From: an uncultured Collinsella sp.
GTDB lineage: Bacteria; Actinomycetota; Coriobacteriia; Coriobacteriales; Coriobacteriaceae
NCBI GenBank assembly: GCA_900548935.1
Contig: URMR01000030.1
Location: 1-15,887, forward strand
Direction of reading: 5' to 3'
DNA: 15,887 nucleotides
Part shown: in pieces, positions 1 to 6,249 of the stretch
Position numbering within the stretch: position 1 is the stretch's first letter
How the letters are laid out: each line of letters starts with the position of its first letter
The notes under the pieces: generated by a model
The model's input: only the letters and a program-made list of their open reading frames with translations
Told to the model about the DNA's origin: nothing
The model's database searches: none
Made by a program: the position numbers and the translations under genes

Positions 1-480
1 ATCCTCGCAATCGAGACAAAGATCGACAAGCGTGCGCTCGGGTTTGGTTACCGGCAGGCCGTCGAGCCAAACGATATCCTGCTCAGCAATCTCGCGCTTT
101 GCAAAAGAAAGGGATTCGTTTCTTGTATTGATGCGCATGGATGCGGTCATTCTGTAGGGGGACAGATAGAAATCGCCCATTTGCTGTAGGTTCGCCGCAG
201 TCGTACCGCTCACGGCAATGCCATCCCACTGGCGCTTTCTCTCCCACGCGCAAAGGGAAGGATTGGTGAGCTTCCAAAAAGCGTTGAGCTCGTCGGTGTC
301 TCGGCGCTGTGTTCCAGCCATCCGGTAGGCGCCGTGGCATATCCGCTCAAGACGACCCGCACGGCATGAGTGTGCCAGCGCATCTCGAGAGATGTCCATG
401 CGAGCCGCCTGAGCTGTGGTGAACACGCCCTCGCTCTCGGAAAGCTCGCTTATCGCCGCTATGTTGCTAAAGTACTTCAT
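1..480 (-). CDS. AbiEi-type antitoxin / transcriptional regulator (3' end beyond window)
   Basis: Reading frame open from ATG at 480 to the left edge (160 codons, no stop), so the C-terminus is missing only because the window ends. Residues about 15-52 form a winged-helix DNA-binding segment (VFTTAQAARMDISRDAL, then RLERICHGAYRMAG). Residues 141-154 read GLPVTKPERTLVDL, a motif typical of AbiEi_4-type antitoxins. In that family the antitoxin represses its own promoter and neutralises a nucleotidyltransferase toxin, AbiEii, usually encoded immediately downstream. Here that partner would lie beyond position 1 and cannot be seen. The start codon follows directly on a good promoter with no room for a ribosome binding site, which suggests a leaderless mRNA. 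Family call is good; function as an active toxin-antitoxin pair is inference. Confidence 0.8.
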   Translation of the reverse strand, partial: MKYFSNIAAISELSESEGVFTTAQAARMDISRDALAHSCRAGRLERICHGAYRMAGTQRRDTDELNAFWKLTNPSLCAWERKRQWDGIAVSGTTAANLQQMGDFYLSPYRMTASMRINTRNESLSFAKREIAEQDIVWLDGLPVTKPERTLVDLCLDCED

Positions 481-515
481 GTTGCAATTGTAGGATGTTT
501 TCATACTTTTGCAAC
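481..515 (-). promoter_or_regulatory. Promoter of the AbiEi-type gene with overlapping inverted repeat
   Basis: On the minus strand TTGCAA (514-509) serves as a -35, followed after 16 bases by TACAAT (492-487) as a -10. Only six bases separate the -10 from the ATG at 480, so transcription should begin at or beside the start codon. The heptamer GTTGCAA at 481-487 and its reverse complement TTGCAAC at 509-515 form an inverted repeat: one arm covers the -35, the other overlaps the end of the -10 and the start site. That is a layout expected for repressor binding, and AbiEi proteins are known to bind inverted repeats in their own promoters. TTGCAA is itself a palindrome, so the sites can also be read as direct repeats. 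Confidence 0.55.
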
Positions 516-651
516 GTAATTTTGATCCGTGCGATCCATACACCTTGCTTATCTCATTTCTGACGCCAGCTTGATACCGGCCCACCATCTCCCGCCATCG
601 AGGTCTAATACTTTTTCCCACCGCCACCCAAAAACTCATCCAACATTAATC

Positions 652-679
652 TTGGCTCAAGAATCGCTTAATCTATAAC
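652..679 (+). promoter_or_regulatory. Possible promoter of the UBA/two-component operon
   Basis: TTGGCT (652-657) and TATAAC (674-679) are separated by 16 bases and would start transcription near 686, giving a leader of about 107 bases. A second A+T-rich element, CTATAG, follows at 685-690 and could be an alternative -10. Neither box is a perfect consensus, so this is tentative. Confidence 0.35.
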
Positions 680-792
680 CTGCACTATAGAGTTCGACCA
701 AGGGCGGGGCGGCGCCACGCAGGCCGCCGAACGCAACGCTCGCACCCGGGTAGATCGCCCGGCGTCGCGCCCATCGAACGAAAGGACAGGTC

Positions 793-1335
793 ATGGACGA
801 CCTCGAAAAAGTTGAAACCATCCGCACCAAGTGCAACGTGAGCTACACCGATGCCAAGGCCGCGCTCGACGCCGCCGACGGCAACGTTTTGGACGCCATC
901 ATTTGGCTCGAGTCGCAGGGCAAGACGCAGACCACATCGGCGCACGCCGCCACCGAGTCCGCGCCAGTCGATGAGCCCTCGGCCGAGATGGTCGCCGCAC
1001 AGGCCGCCTACGAAAAGTCGAGCGAAAAGACCGACTTCTCCAAGAAGATGGACAGCGTGTGGGAGTACCTCAAAAAGCTCTTCCGCCTGAGCCTGGACAC
1101 CAAGTTTATCGCCACGCGCCGCGATGCGATCATCCTCAACATCCCCATCCTGATCCCCATCGTCGCGTTGTTTGCCTGGGGCGCCACGATATGGCTGATG
1201 CTGATTGGCCTGTTCTTTGGCATGCGCTACCGCATCGACAGCGACGGCGACGTGCCCGGCAGCATCAACAACCTTATGAATCACGCCGCCGACGCCGCGG
1301 ACGACATCAAGCAAAATCTCAACGACGACAAGTAG
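793..1335 (+). CDS. UBA-like / DUF4342 membrane protein
   Basis: Protein of 180 residues. Residues 1-45 (EKVETIRTKCNVSYTDAKAAL, then GNVLDAIIWLESQG) match the UBA-like three-helix fold seen in elongation factor Ts and NAC-type proteins, which binds other proteins. A polar Ala/Glu/Ser linker of about 35 residues follows. Residues about 85-145 look like DUF4342: an amphipathic stretch ending in ILNIPILIP, then a hydrophobic segment of about 30 residues that would form one or two membrane passes. The C-terminus is acidic and probably cytoplasmic. AAAGGAC (781-787) fits the ATG at 793. The response-regulator gene starts 18 bases downstream, so the two are probably co-transcribed. The molecular role of this family is unknown; involvement in membrane sensing with the adjacent kinase is inference only. 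Confidence 0.75.
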   Translation: MDDLEKVETIRTKCNVSYTDAKAALDAADGNVLDAIIWLESQGKTQTTSAHAATESAPVDEPSAEMVAAQAAYEKSSEKTDFSKKMDSVWEYLKKLFRLSLDTKFIATRRDAIILNIPILIPIVALFAWGATIWLMLIGLFFGMRYRIDSDGDVPGSINNLMNHAADAADDIKQNLNDDK

Positions 1336-1353
1336 TCGCAGACGGGGGCACGC

Positions 1354-2139
1354 ATGGCACGGATCCTGATCGTAGAGGACGAGGAGAAAATCGCCCGCTT
1401 TGTGACGCTCGAGCTGGAGCACGAGGGCTACCAGGTGGAGCACGCCGCCGACGGCCGCACCGCCGTGGACCTGGCGCTGGAGCGCGACTACGATTTGATT
1501 CTGCTCGATGTGCTGTTGCCGCAGCTCAACGGCATGGAGGTCTTGCGGCGTGTCCGCAAGCACAAGGATGTGCCAGTGATTATGGTCACCGCGCGCGATG
1601 CCGTGATGGACAAGGTTGCCGGACTCGATGCCGGCGCCGACGATTACCTGACCAAGCCATTTGCGATTGAGGAGTTGTTCGCACGGATCCGCGTGGCGCT
1701 GAAGCGCTCGGAGGCCGTGCGGGCGGCTTCGGGCGTTGGCGGCGCCAGCGCCGGGGCTGGCGTAGCGAGCGACACGGCCGCCGGTATCGCCACAATGTCC
1801 CCGGCAACCGACACGGTCCAGACCGCTGCCACGCCCTCCCCCGCCGCACTTACCGTTGACTCGGTTGCGCTCGACCCCAACCGCCGCGAAGTCACGGTCG
1901 GCGGCTCGTCCATCGTGCTGACGGCTCGCGAGTTCGACGTCCTCGCCCTGCTTATGGTACATGCCGAAACCGTGCTCACGCGTGAGCGCATCGCGCACGA
2001 GGCGCTGGGCTACGAATACGTGGGCGACACCAACAACGTCGACGTACACATCGCGCACCTGCGCGCCAAGATCGAAGACGCCGGCGGCGCCCGCATCATC
2101 CAGACCGTGCGCGGGGTGGGCTATGTCTGCCGTGCGTAA
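1354..2139 (+). CDS. OmpR/PhoB-family DNA-binding response regulator
   Basis: Protein of 261 residues. The receiver domain (1-118) has the acidic pair E8/D9, the phosphoacceptor D52 in LILLDVLLP, the switch threonine T79 and the invariant K101 in TKPF. The winged-helix effector domain spans about 166-261, with the recognition region around NNVDVHIAHLRAKI and the closing wing TVRGVGYVC. When phosphorylated by its kinase it should bind DNA and control transcription; targets are not visible here. The linker of about 45 residues (121-165), nearly all Ala, Gly, Thr, Ser and Pro, is much longer than usual in this family. A G-rich ribosome binding site (1344-1348) precedes ATG 1354. The 3' end overlaps the kinase gene by 17 bases, indicating translational coupling. 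It has no specific name I can assign. Confidence 0.95.
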   Translation: MARILIVEDEEKIARFVTLELEHEGYQVEHAADGRTAVDLALERDYDLILLDVLLPQLNGMEVLRRVRKHKDVPVIMVTARDAVMDKVAGLDAGADDYLTKPFAIEELFARIRVALKRSEAVRAASGVGGASAGAGVASDTAAGIATMSPATDTVQTAATPSPAALTVDSVALDPNRREVTVGGSSIVLTAREFDVLALLMVHAETVLTRERIAHEALGYEYVGDTNNVDVHIAHLRAKIEDAGGARIIQTVRGVGYVCRA

Positions 2140-3418
2140 CGCCGAGGCCAAGCGCGTCACCTCCATCGCCCGCGCCATCAACTGGGGCTATATGTGGCGC
2201 CGCCTGATGAGCTACGTTTGGCTCGACCTGCTGCTAGTAGTGATTGTGGCGGCGATCCTTGTCTATGGATACAACCAGACGCTGCCCAACGGCGCGTTTA
2301 CCGCAGGATGGATCCCCAGCGCCACCGTTCGCGGCATGACGCTGACGCCCGCGCGCGGCTGGGACCTGACAACGCTCACCTATACCGTCGAGCTTGCGCG
2401 CACCACCAAGACTTTCCCCCTCGCGCAGTACCTCGTCACGCTATGGCCTCTCTACCTTGCCGTTGTGGGTTGGCAGGTCATCAGCATGCTCAACATGCTC
2501 GGCGGCGCCCGCCGCGTGCGCCGTACCATGGCACCACTCAACGACCTGGCCTTGCGCGTGGATGAGCTCGGCCGCATGCAACTCGCCGGCGGCAAGATGG
2601 AAACGCTGGAGCAGGCCATCGAACGCGCAAGTTTCGACTCGCCGAGCGTCACCACCGGCGACGCCGACCTGGCAAGCATCGAGGTCGCGCTCAACCGCCT
2701 GCTGCGCCAGATGCAAGAGGCCAAGCTGCAGCAGATGCGCTTTGTCAATGATGCAAGTCACGAGCTGCGCACGCCCATCGCGGTGATTCAGGGCTACGTA
2801 AACATGCTCGACCGCTGGGGCAAAGACGACCCGGACGTGCTGGCGGAATCCATCGCGTCCCTTAAGGCCGAAAGCGAGCACATGCAAGAGCTCGTGGAGC
2901 AGCTGCTGTTTTTGGCGCGCGGCGATGCCGGGCGTACGGTCCTGCGGCGTGCGCATACCAACCTGGCCGCACTGGTCGGCGAGGTATGCGAGGAATCGCA
3001 GATGATCGATACCGAGCACACGTATCGGCTGGCCTTTGACGCTGCACTTGTCAGCGACCCGCGCTGCGACGCGCCCGTCGACGTGGCGCTCGTGAAGCAG
3101 GCTCTGCGCGTGATCGTGCAAAACGCCGCCAAGTACTCGGGTGCGGGAACGACCGTCACATTTGGCATAACGCCCGATGCGGGCATGGGCACGATCGACA
3201 TAAGTGTTGAGGACGAGGGCATCGGCATGAACCAGGAATCCGCAGCTCACGCGTTTGAACGGTTCTACCGCGCCGACAACGCACGCGATGCCGGCGCGCA
3301 GGGCTCGGGTCTGGGGCTTGCCATTGCCAAGTGGATCGTCGATAGCCATGGCGGTGTCATTGGCGTGACCTCAGTCGAGGGCGTCGGCAGCCGCTTTACG
3401 ATTCGCCTGCCGCGGTAG
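2123..3418 (+). CDS. Two-component sensor histidine kinase
   Basis: The start chosen is ATG 2123, inside the end of the regulator gene and preceded by a G-rich stretch (2112-2120). It gives 431 residues; the frame is open further upstream but that part only mirrors the regulator gene. Two membrane segments (about 31-50 and 103-124) flank an extracytoplasmic loop of about 50 residues, too short for a large sensor domain. Next come a HAMP-like linker (125-205), the H-box with phosphorylated H213 in DASHELRTP, the N-box (N334 in VQNAAKYS), G1 (DEGIG, 364-368), F-box (FERFYR, 378-383) and G2 (GSGLGLA, 394-400). All catalytic boxes are intact, so it should autophosphorylate and pass phosphate to D52 of the adjacent regulator. 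The signal is unknown; the co-transcribed UBA/DUF4342 membrane protein is a candidate accessory factor. Confidence 0.94.
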   Translation: MSAVRNAEAKRVTSIARAINWGYMWRRLMSYVWLDLLLVVIVAAILVYGYNQTLPNGAFTAGWIPSATVRGMTLTPARGWDLTTLTYTVELARTTKTFPLAQYLVTLWPLYLAVVGWQVISMLNMLGGARRVRRTMAPLNDLALRVDELGRMQLAGGKMETLEQAIERASFDSPSVTTGDADLASIEVALNRLLRQMQEAKLQQMRFVNDASHELRTPIAVIQGYVNMLDRWGKDDPDVLAESIASLKAESEHMQELVEQLLFLARGDAGRTVLRRAHTNLAALVGEVCEESQMIDTEHTYRLAFDAALVSDPRCDAPVDVALVKQALRVIVQNAAKYSGAGTTVTFGITPDAGMGTIDISVEDEGIGMNQESAAHAFERFYRADNARDAGAQGSGLGLAIAKWIVDSHGGVIGVTSVEGVGSRFTIRLPR

Positions 3419-3437
3419 GAAGCCCCTCGGCATAAAT

Positions 3438-3471
3438 AAAGGGATAGGGCCACGCGGCCCTATCCCTTTTT
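3438..3471. terminator. Bidirectional intrinsic terminator
   Basis: An 11-bp perfect stem, GGGATAGGGCC (3441-3451) with GGCCCTATCCC (3456-3466), closes a four-base loop. TTTTT (3467-3471) follows on the plus strand, and the minus strand has TTTATTTATG after the stem. It lies between the convergent histidine kinase and VOC genes and can terminate both. Confidence 0.92.
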
Positions 3472-3493
3472 GCCAGCTATGGCAGCTTGTGCG

Positions 3494-3868
3494 CTACTCG
3501 CGGCACAGGTGCACGGCGAAGCCGGCGAACTCGCGCTTAAAGTACACGAGCTTGGTGCCACCGTCGGGCAGCAGCACGCGCGACTCCTCGTTGACCTCGA
3601 GCCCACGCTCGGCAAACCACTTCTCGGCCGCATCGATGTCGTTGACGGCAAAGCCGATGTGGCCCTTGGCGCCACGACCGTTCTGCTTCATGATCTCGAC
3701 CAGCGAATCGTTAAAGTACGAAACGGGGGTCTCGATGACGGGCAGGCCCATCATTGTCGAGAACAACTCCGCGATCTCCAGGGCGTCTGCCGGGTCGGTG
3801 GCGTTGATGCCCACATGGGCAACGCGCATGCCAAAGAGCTCGACCGGATTGGCGTTCTGCTCATTCAT
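3494..3868 (-). CDS. VOC (glyoxalase/dioxygenase-fold) family protein
   Basis: Protein of 124 residues, one vicinal-oxygen-chelate domain made of two beta-alpha-beta-beta-beta modules: FGMRVAHVGINATDPADAL starts the first and AKGHIGFAVNDIDAAEKWF the second; the last strand ends FAGFAVHL. Candidate metal positions are the His in AHVG, Glu in SLVEIM, His in KGHIG and the C-terminal His. From memory, the sequence closely resembles the VOC domain fused to the C-terminus of many KDPG/KHG aldolases, rather than glyoxalase I; here it stands alone. The ATG is 11 bases after the PTS IIB stop, with only a poor ribosome binding site, so the two are probably coupled. Substrate unknown; a role in sugar-acid or keto-acid metabolism is inference. 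Confidence 0.85.
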   Translation of the reverse strand: MNEQNANPVELFGMRVAHVGINATDPADALEIAELFSTMMGLPVIETPVSYFNDSLVEIMKQNGRGAKGHIGFAVNDIDAAEKWFAERGLEVNEESRVLLPDGGTKLVYFKREFAGFAVHLCRE

Positions 3869-3879
3869 ACAGACAGCGC

Positions 3880-4167
3880 CTACTGAGCCATAACGTCGAG
3901 AACGGCCTTCTCGGCAGCGACGCGGTTCATGCCGGTCATGAAGGGCACGCCGCTCACGTACGGGCAGGTGAGGCCCTCGGGGGCAACGGTGGTGGCGATC
4001 AGCAGGTCAGCGCCCTCGTCGCAGTAATCCTTGGCCTCGGAGATGGCGCACTGCACGATCTCGTACTTGTCGGCGTAACCGTTGGCGTCGAGCAGGGTGG
4101 CGACCTTCTGGGCAACAAGCGTGGAAGTAGCAGCGCCAGCACCGCAAGCCAAAACGATCTTCTTCAT
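3880..4167 (-). CDS. PTS system IIB component, galactitol/GatB type (orphan)
   Basis: Protein of 95 residues, the normal length for a stand-alone IIB. The N-terminal strand and phosphorylation loop VLACGAGAATST contain the cysteine (C8) that takes phosphate from IIA and passes it to sugar bound by IIC. The remaining Rossmann-like fold and the segment ATTVAPEGLTCPYVSGVPFMTG resemble GatB-family IIB proteins. GGGAG precedes ATG 4167. No IIA or IIC gene is in the window; the only companion is the VOC gene 11 bases downstream. It could serve a transporter encoded elsewhere or have a regulatory role. The family call is firm, the sugar is not determinable. Confidence 0.87.
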   Translation of the reverse strand: MKKIVLACGAGAATSTLVAQKVATLLDANGYADKYEIVQCAISEAKDYCDEGADLLIATTVAPEGLTCPYVSGVPFMTGMNRVAAEKAVLDVMAQ

Positions 4168-4201
4168 AGGTAATGTCTCCCTTCATGGTTTACTTTAGGT
4201 A

Positions 4202-4207
4202 AGTGTA
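4202..4207 (-). promoter_or_regulatory. Possible -10 box of the PTS IIB/VOC operon
   Basis: TACACT on the minus strand would place the transcription start near 4195 and leave a leader of about 28 bases before ATG 4167. No convincing -35 is seen upstream of it, so this is a weak call based on one box and position. Confidence 0.3.
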
Positions 4208-4269
4208 CCGCAGCGAGCGATGGCACTCGGCCTCGATGAGCTTTTATGCCAGTTTGCTTGCGCGCTGCG

Positions 4270-4275
4270 TATAAT
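4270..4275 (+). promoter_or_regulatory. -10 box (TATAAT) of the membrane helical-repeat protein gene
   Basis: A perfect TATAAT preceded by TGCG, close to an extended -10, would start transcription near 4282, about 49 bases before ATG 4331. The -35 region is not close to consensus. The same core, CGTATAAT, precedes tgt at 13682-13689. Confidence 0.6.
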
Positions 4276-4330
4276 ACATCTAGTACGTGTTGTCATACCG
4301 CTCGCTTTATGAGTGACTAAGGACCCCAAT

Positions 4331-4954
4331 ATGCCCGACTCCCGCACACTCTGGACCGCCGTCGTTATCATCTGCATCGCCGTGTCGGTGTTCTTTAGCG
4401 TCAAAAAACGTACCACGTTTAAACGCCTGCAGCAGCTCATGGCCGCCAAGCAGTGGGGCGAATTCGATCGTTTGCTCGACGGCAAACTCACCAGCATGCT
4501 GTACCCGCGCTACAACCGCGACTACCTGCGCCTGAACTCCTATCTGCTGCGCGAGGACCACGAGCACGCCAGCGAGATGTTCGACCTGCTGCTGGGACTC
4601 AACCTGCCCAAGATGCAGCGCGTCGACCTGGTGATTAAGGCCTTTAACTACTACGTTGGCCAGGAGGACCGCAAAAAGTCTAAGGAGCTGCTGCACGAAA
4701 TCAAGGGCTTTGAGGGCGGTCAGGCCGAGGCAGTTGCGCACGAGTGCCAACTGATGTACGACACGATGATCCTCAAGCGCCACAACGACATTCCCGAGCT
4801 GGAGCGCATGCTCGAGGATGTCGGCGACGACCCGGTCAAGCGCTGCCGCCTGGAGTACCTGCTGGCTCTGCAGTACCAAAACAAGGGCGACGAGGCCAAG
4901 TTCCAAGAGTTCCTGGAGAAGTCGGGCCAACACTCGATGGCCGTCAACGCGTAA
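4331..4954 (+). CDS. Membrane-anchored helical-repeat (TPR-like) protein, function unknown
   Basis: Protein of 207 residues from ATG 4331, chosen because AAGGA (4319-4323) lies seven bases before it; an in-frame GTG at 4313 has no such site. Residues 7-23 form one hydrophobic segment followed by KKR, so the protein is probably an N-in anchored protein or uncleaved signal anchor with the rest cytoplasmic. The remainder is almost all alpha-helical with repeated pairs of helices (KRLQQLMAAKQWGEFDRLL, then helices around EHASEMFDLLLGL, KSKELLHEI, RCRLEYLLALQYQNKGDEA), which resembles degenerate tetratricopeptide repeats used for protein binding. I do not recognise a named family. It stands alone between a divergent PTS gene and a tRNA gene. 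Confidence 0.72.
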   Translation: MPDSRTLWTAVVIICIAVSVFFSVKKRTTFKRLQQLMAAKQWGEFDRLLDGKLTSMLYPRYNRDYLRLNSYLLREDHEHASEMFDLLLGLNLPKMQRVDLVIKAFNYYVGQEDRKKSKELLHEIKGFEGGQAEAVAHECQLMYDTMILKRHNDIPELERMLEDVGDDPVKRCRLEYLLALQYQNKGDEAKFQEFLEKSGQHSMAVNA

Positions 4955-4985
4955 CGGACGGCTTGTGCTAGACTTCTAGTCTCAC

Positions 4986-5070
4986 GGGGGCGTGGCGGAA
5001 TTGGCATACGCAGGAGACTTAAAATCTCTCGCCGCAAGGATTGTGGGTTCGAGTCCCACCGCCCCTACCA
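4986..5070 (+). tRNA. tRNA-Leu (anticodon UAA)
   Basis: The full cloverleaf can be drawn. The acceptor stem pairs 4986-4992 with 5060-5066, with a G-U first pair; the D stem is GCG/CGC (4995-4997, 5009-5011). The anticodon stem is GGAGA/TCTCT around the loop CTTAAAA, which reads UAA at 5020-5022. A long class II variable arm (5030-5042) is typical of leucine tRNA. The T arm GTGGG-TTCGAGT-CCCAC is canonical. The discriminator A (5067) and CCA (5068-5070) are encoded. TAGACT at 4969-4974 could be the -10 of its promoter. AGACT/AGTCT (4970-4982) forms a small inverted repeat just before the tRNA. Confidence 0.96.
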
Positions 5071-5080
5071 TGTATTGCCT

Positions 5081-5120
5081 ACGAGCCCGTATCCCTTTGG
5101 GATGCGGGCTCGTTTCTTTT
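5081..5120 (+). terminator. Intrinsic terminator after tRNA-Leu
   Basis: A 15-bp stem with one G-T pair (5081-5095 with 5099-5113) closes a TTT loop and runs into TTTCTTTT (5113-5120). It begins ten bases after the tRNA CCA. Confidence 0.92.
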
Positions 5121-5133
5121 GGATGCCGGCAAG

Positions 5134-5212
5134 CCTCTAAGTTGCGGTGGAATAGATCCTGTTTATACCGTTTACCAGCTTATTTAGGAACTATTTCACC
5201 GCAACTCAGAGG
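5134..5212. repeat. Palindromic intergenic repeat, copy A
   Basis: Imperfect inverted repeat with 27-base arms (5134-5160 and 5186-5212, three mismatches) around a 25-base centre. The core AAGTTGCGGTGGAATAG (5139-5155) is repeated inverted as CTATTTCACCGCAACT (5191-5206). The same core occurs at 13495-13563 and at 15843. This copy lies between the tRNA terminator and the ppx stop codon, and its right arm ends eight bases from that stop. No T-run flanks it, so it is not an ordinary terminator. Confidence 0.85.
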
Positions 5213-5219
5213 AAGACGG

Positions 5220-6221
5220 TTAAAGAGCGCTCAGGCTCGGGGTCCAGCCGATGGTGGGGGTTTTGCCGTCGAGAACCTCGTTGATGGTGGCGGCCATGCC
5301 GGCGAGCAAGCTGTTCTCGCTTACGGTGAGCATGTCGTAGCCGCCGGCTCGCATGAGCTCGCGAATCACCACGGCACCTGCCAAGATCACGCCCGCACGC
5401 TTGGGCTGTACGCCCGGCAACGCGGCGATACCCTCAACATCCAGCGCGGACATGCGCTCGATAGCGGCCGAAACCTGCTCCAGCGAAAGCTCGCGCAGGT
5501 GCACAAAGCTCGAATCATACGGCTCCAGCTCGTGAACGAGCGCCACGAGCGTGGTGACGGTGCCGCCCACCGCAACGAGGCGCTCGGCGCGCTCAAAGTC
5601 GACAGGCAGACTCTCAAAGTAGCCCGCAAACTGCCCGTTTGCCCAGCCAGCAGCAGCCGCAAGCTCACAGTCCGCCGGCGGCAACGCCGAGAAAAACCGC
5701 TCGGTCACGCGGCGGCAACCGATGTCCAGCGAGCGCGTTCCCTCCAGCGCAAAGACGCCGCGCTCCGGCGCATAGACGCCCGTCGCGAGCTCCGTGGAAC
5801 CGCCGCCCGAATCGGCAACAATGATGCGCTCGCCAGCAAAGTCGTGCGCCACGCCAAAAAACGTCAGGCGCGCCTCGACCTCGCCCGGAATCACCTGTGG
5901 CTCAAGCCCCAGATCGCGCAGGCCGTCCAACAGCAGCGCGGCATTGGACGCATCGCGCGCGGCGCTCGTGCACGTGGTGCAGACGCACGCGGCCCCAAAG
6001 GCACGGGCCTCGTCCACAAACATTCGGCACGCAGCGAGCACGCGCCCAACGGCCGCCTCGCAAAAGTGCCCCGTCGCGTCCACGCCCTCGCCCAAGTCGG
6101 TAATCTCGGTATGCTTGGACGATTCCACGATCGCCCCGCCCTCGACCTGGGCCAGCACCAGCCGCGACGACACCGTTCCCAGGTCAATCGCCGCCACCTT
6201 ATATCGTTTGCAATCCGCCAT
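5220..6221 (-). CDS. Ppx/GppA-family phosphatase
   Basis: Protein of 333 residues with the actin-like ASKHA fold of exopolyphosphatases and guanosine pentaphosphate phosphohydrolases. Phosphate-binding motif 1 is AIDLGTVSSRL (11-21), the catalytic-glutamate region is IPGEVEARLTFFGV (111-124), and motif 2 is DSGGGSTEL (137-145). The C-terminal part contains VAVGGTVTTLVAL and, near the end, the LTVSENSLLAGM helix typical of the short, HD-domain-free members. In motif 1 the usual Asn of GTNS is Val. The family cleaves inorganic polyphosphate or pppGpp and so influences the stringent response; which substrate applies here cannot be read from sequence. It starts 28 bases after the DivIC-like gene with GGAGG ahead of ATG 6221, so the two are likely one operon. 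Confidence 0.9.
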   Translation of the reverse strand: MADCKRYKVAAIDLGTVSSRLVLAQVEGGAIVESSKHTEITDLGEGVDATGHFCEAAVGRVLAACRMFVDEARAFGAACVCTTCTSAARDASNAALLLDGLRDLGLEPQVIPGEVEARLTFFGVAHDFAGERIIVADSGGGSTELATGVYAPERGVFALEGTRSLDIGCRRVTERFFSALPPADCELAAAAGWANGQFAGYFESLPVDFERAERLVAVGGTVTTLVALVHELEPYDSSFVHLRELSLEQVSAAIERMSALDVEGIAALPGVQPKRAGVILAGAVVIRELMRAGGYDMLTVSENSLLAGMAATINEVLDGKTPTIGWTPSLSAL

Positions 6222-6249
6222 TGCGGACTCCCCTCCAGGCGCTACTCAC

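Larger units (their letters stand above)
481..792. other. Divergent intergenic region
   Basis: This stretch of 312 bases separates the minus-strand antitoxin gene from the plus-strand UBA/DUF4342 operon. It holds the antitoxin promoter at its left end and a possible operon promoter near 652-679. It is less G+C-rich than the operon to its right. No open frame with a ribosome binding site and no RNA gene were recognised in the rest of it. Confidence 0.6.

Noticed and set aside
685..2181. 498-codon minus-strand open frame opposite the UBA and response-regulator genes
   Set aside because: It mirrors plus-strand genes with clear domains; long antisense frames are expected from G/C bias at third codon positions, and its composition (His/Val/Gly-rich) shows no domain.
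4313..4330. GTG at 4313 as start of the membrane helical-repeat protein
   Set aside because: No ribosome binding site before it, whereas AAGGA is well placed for ATG 4331.
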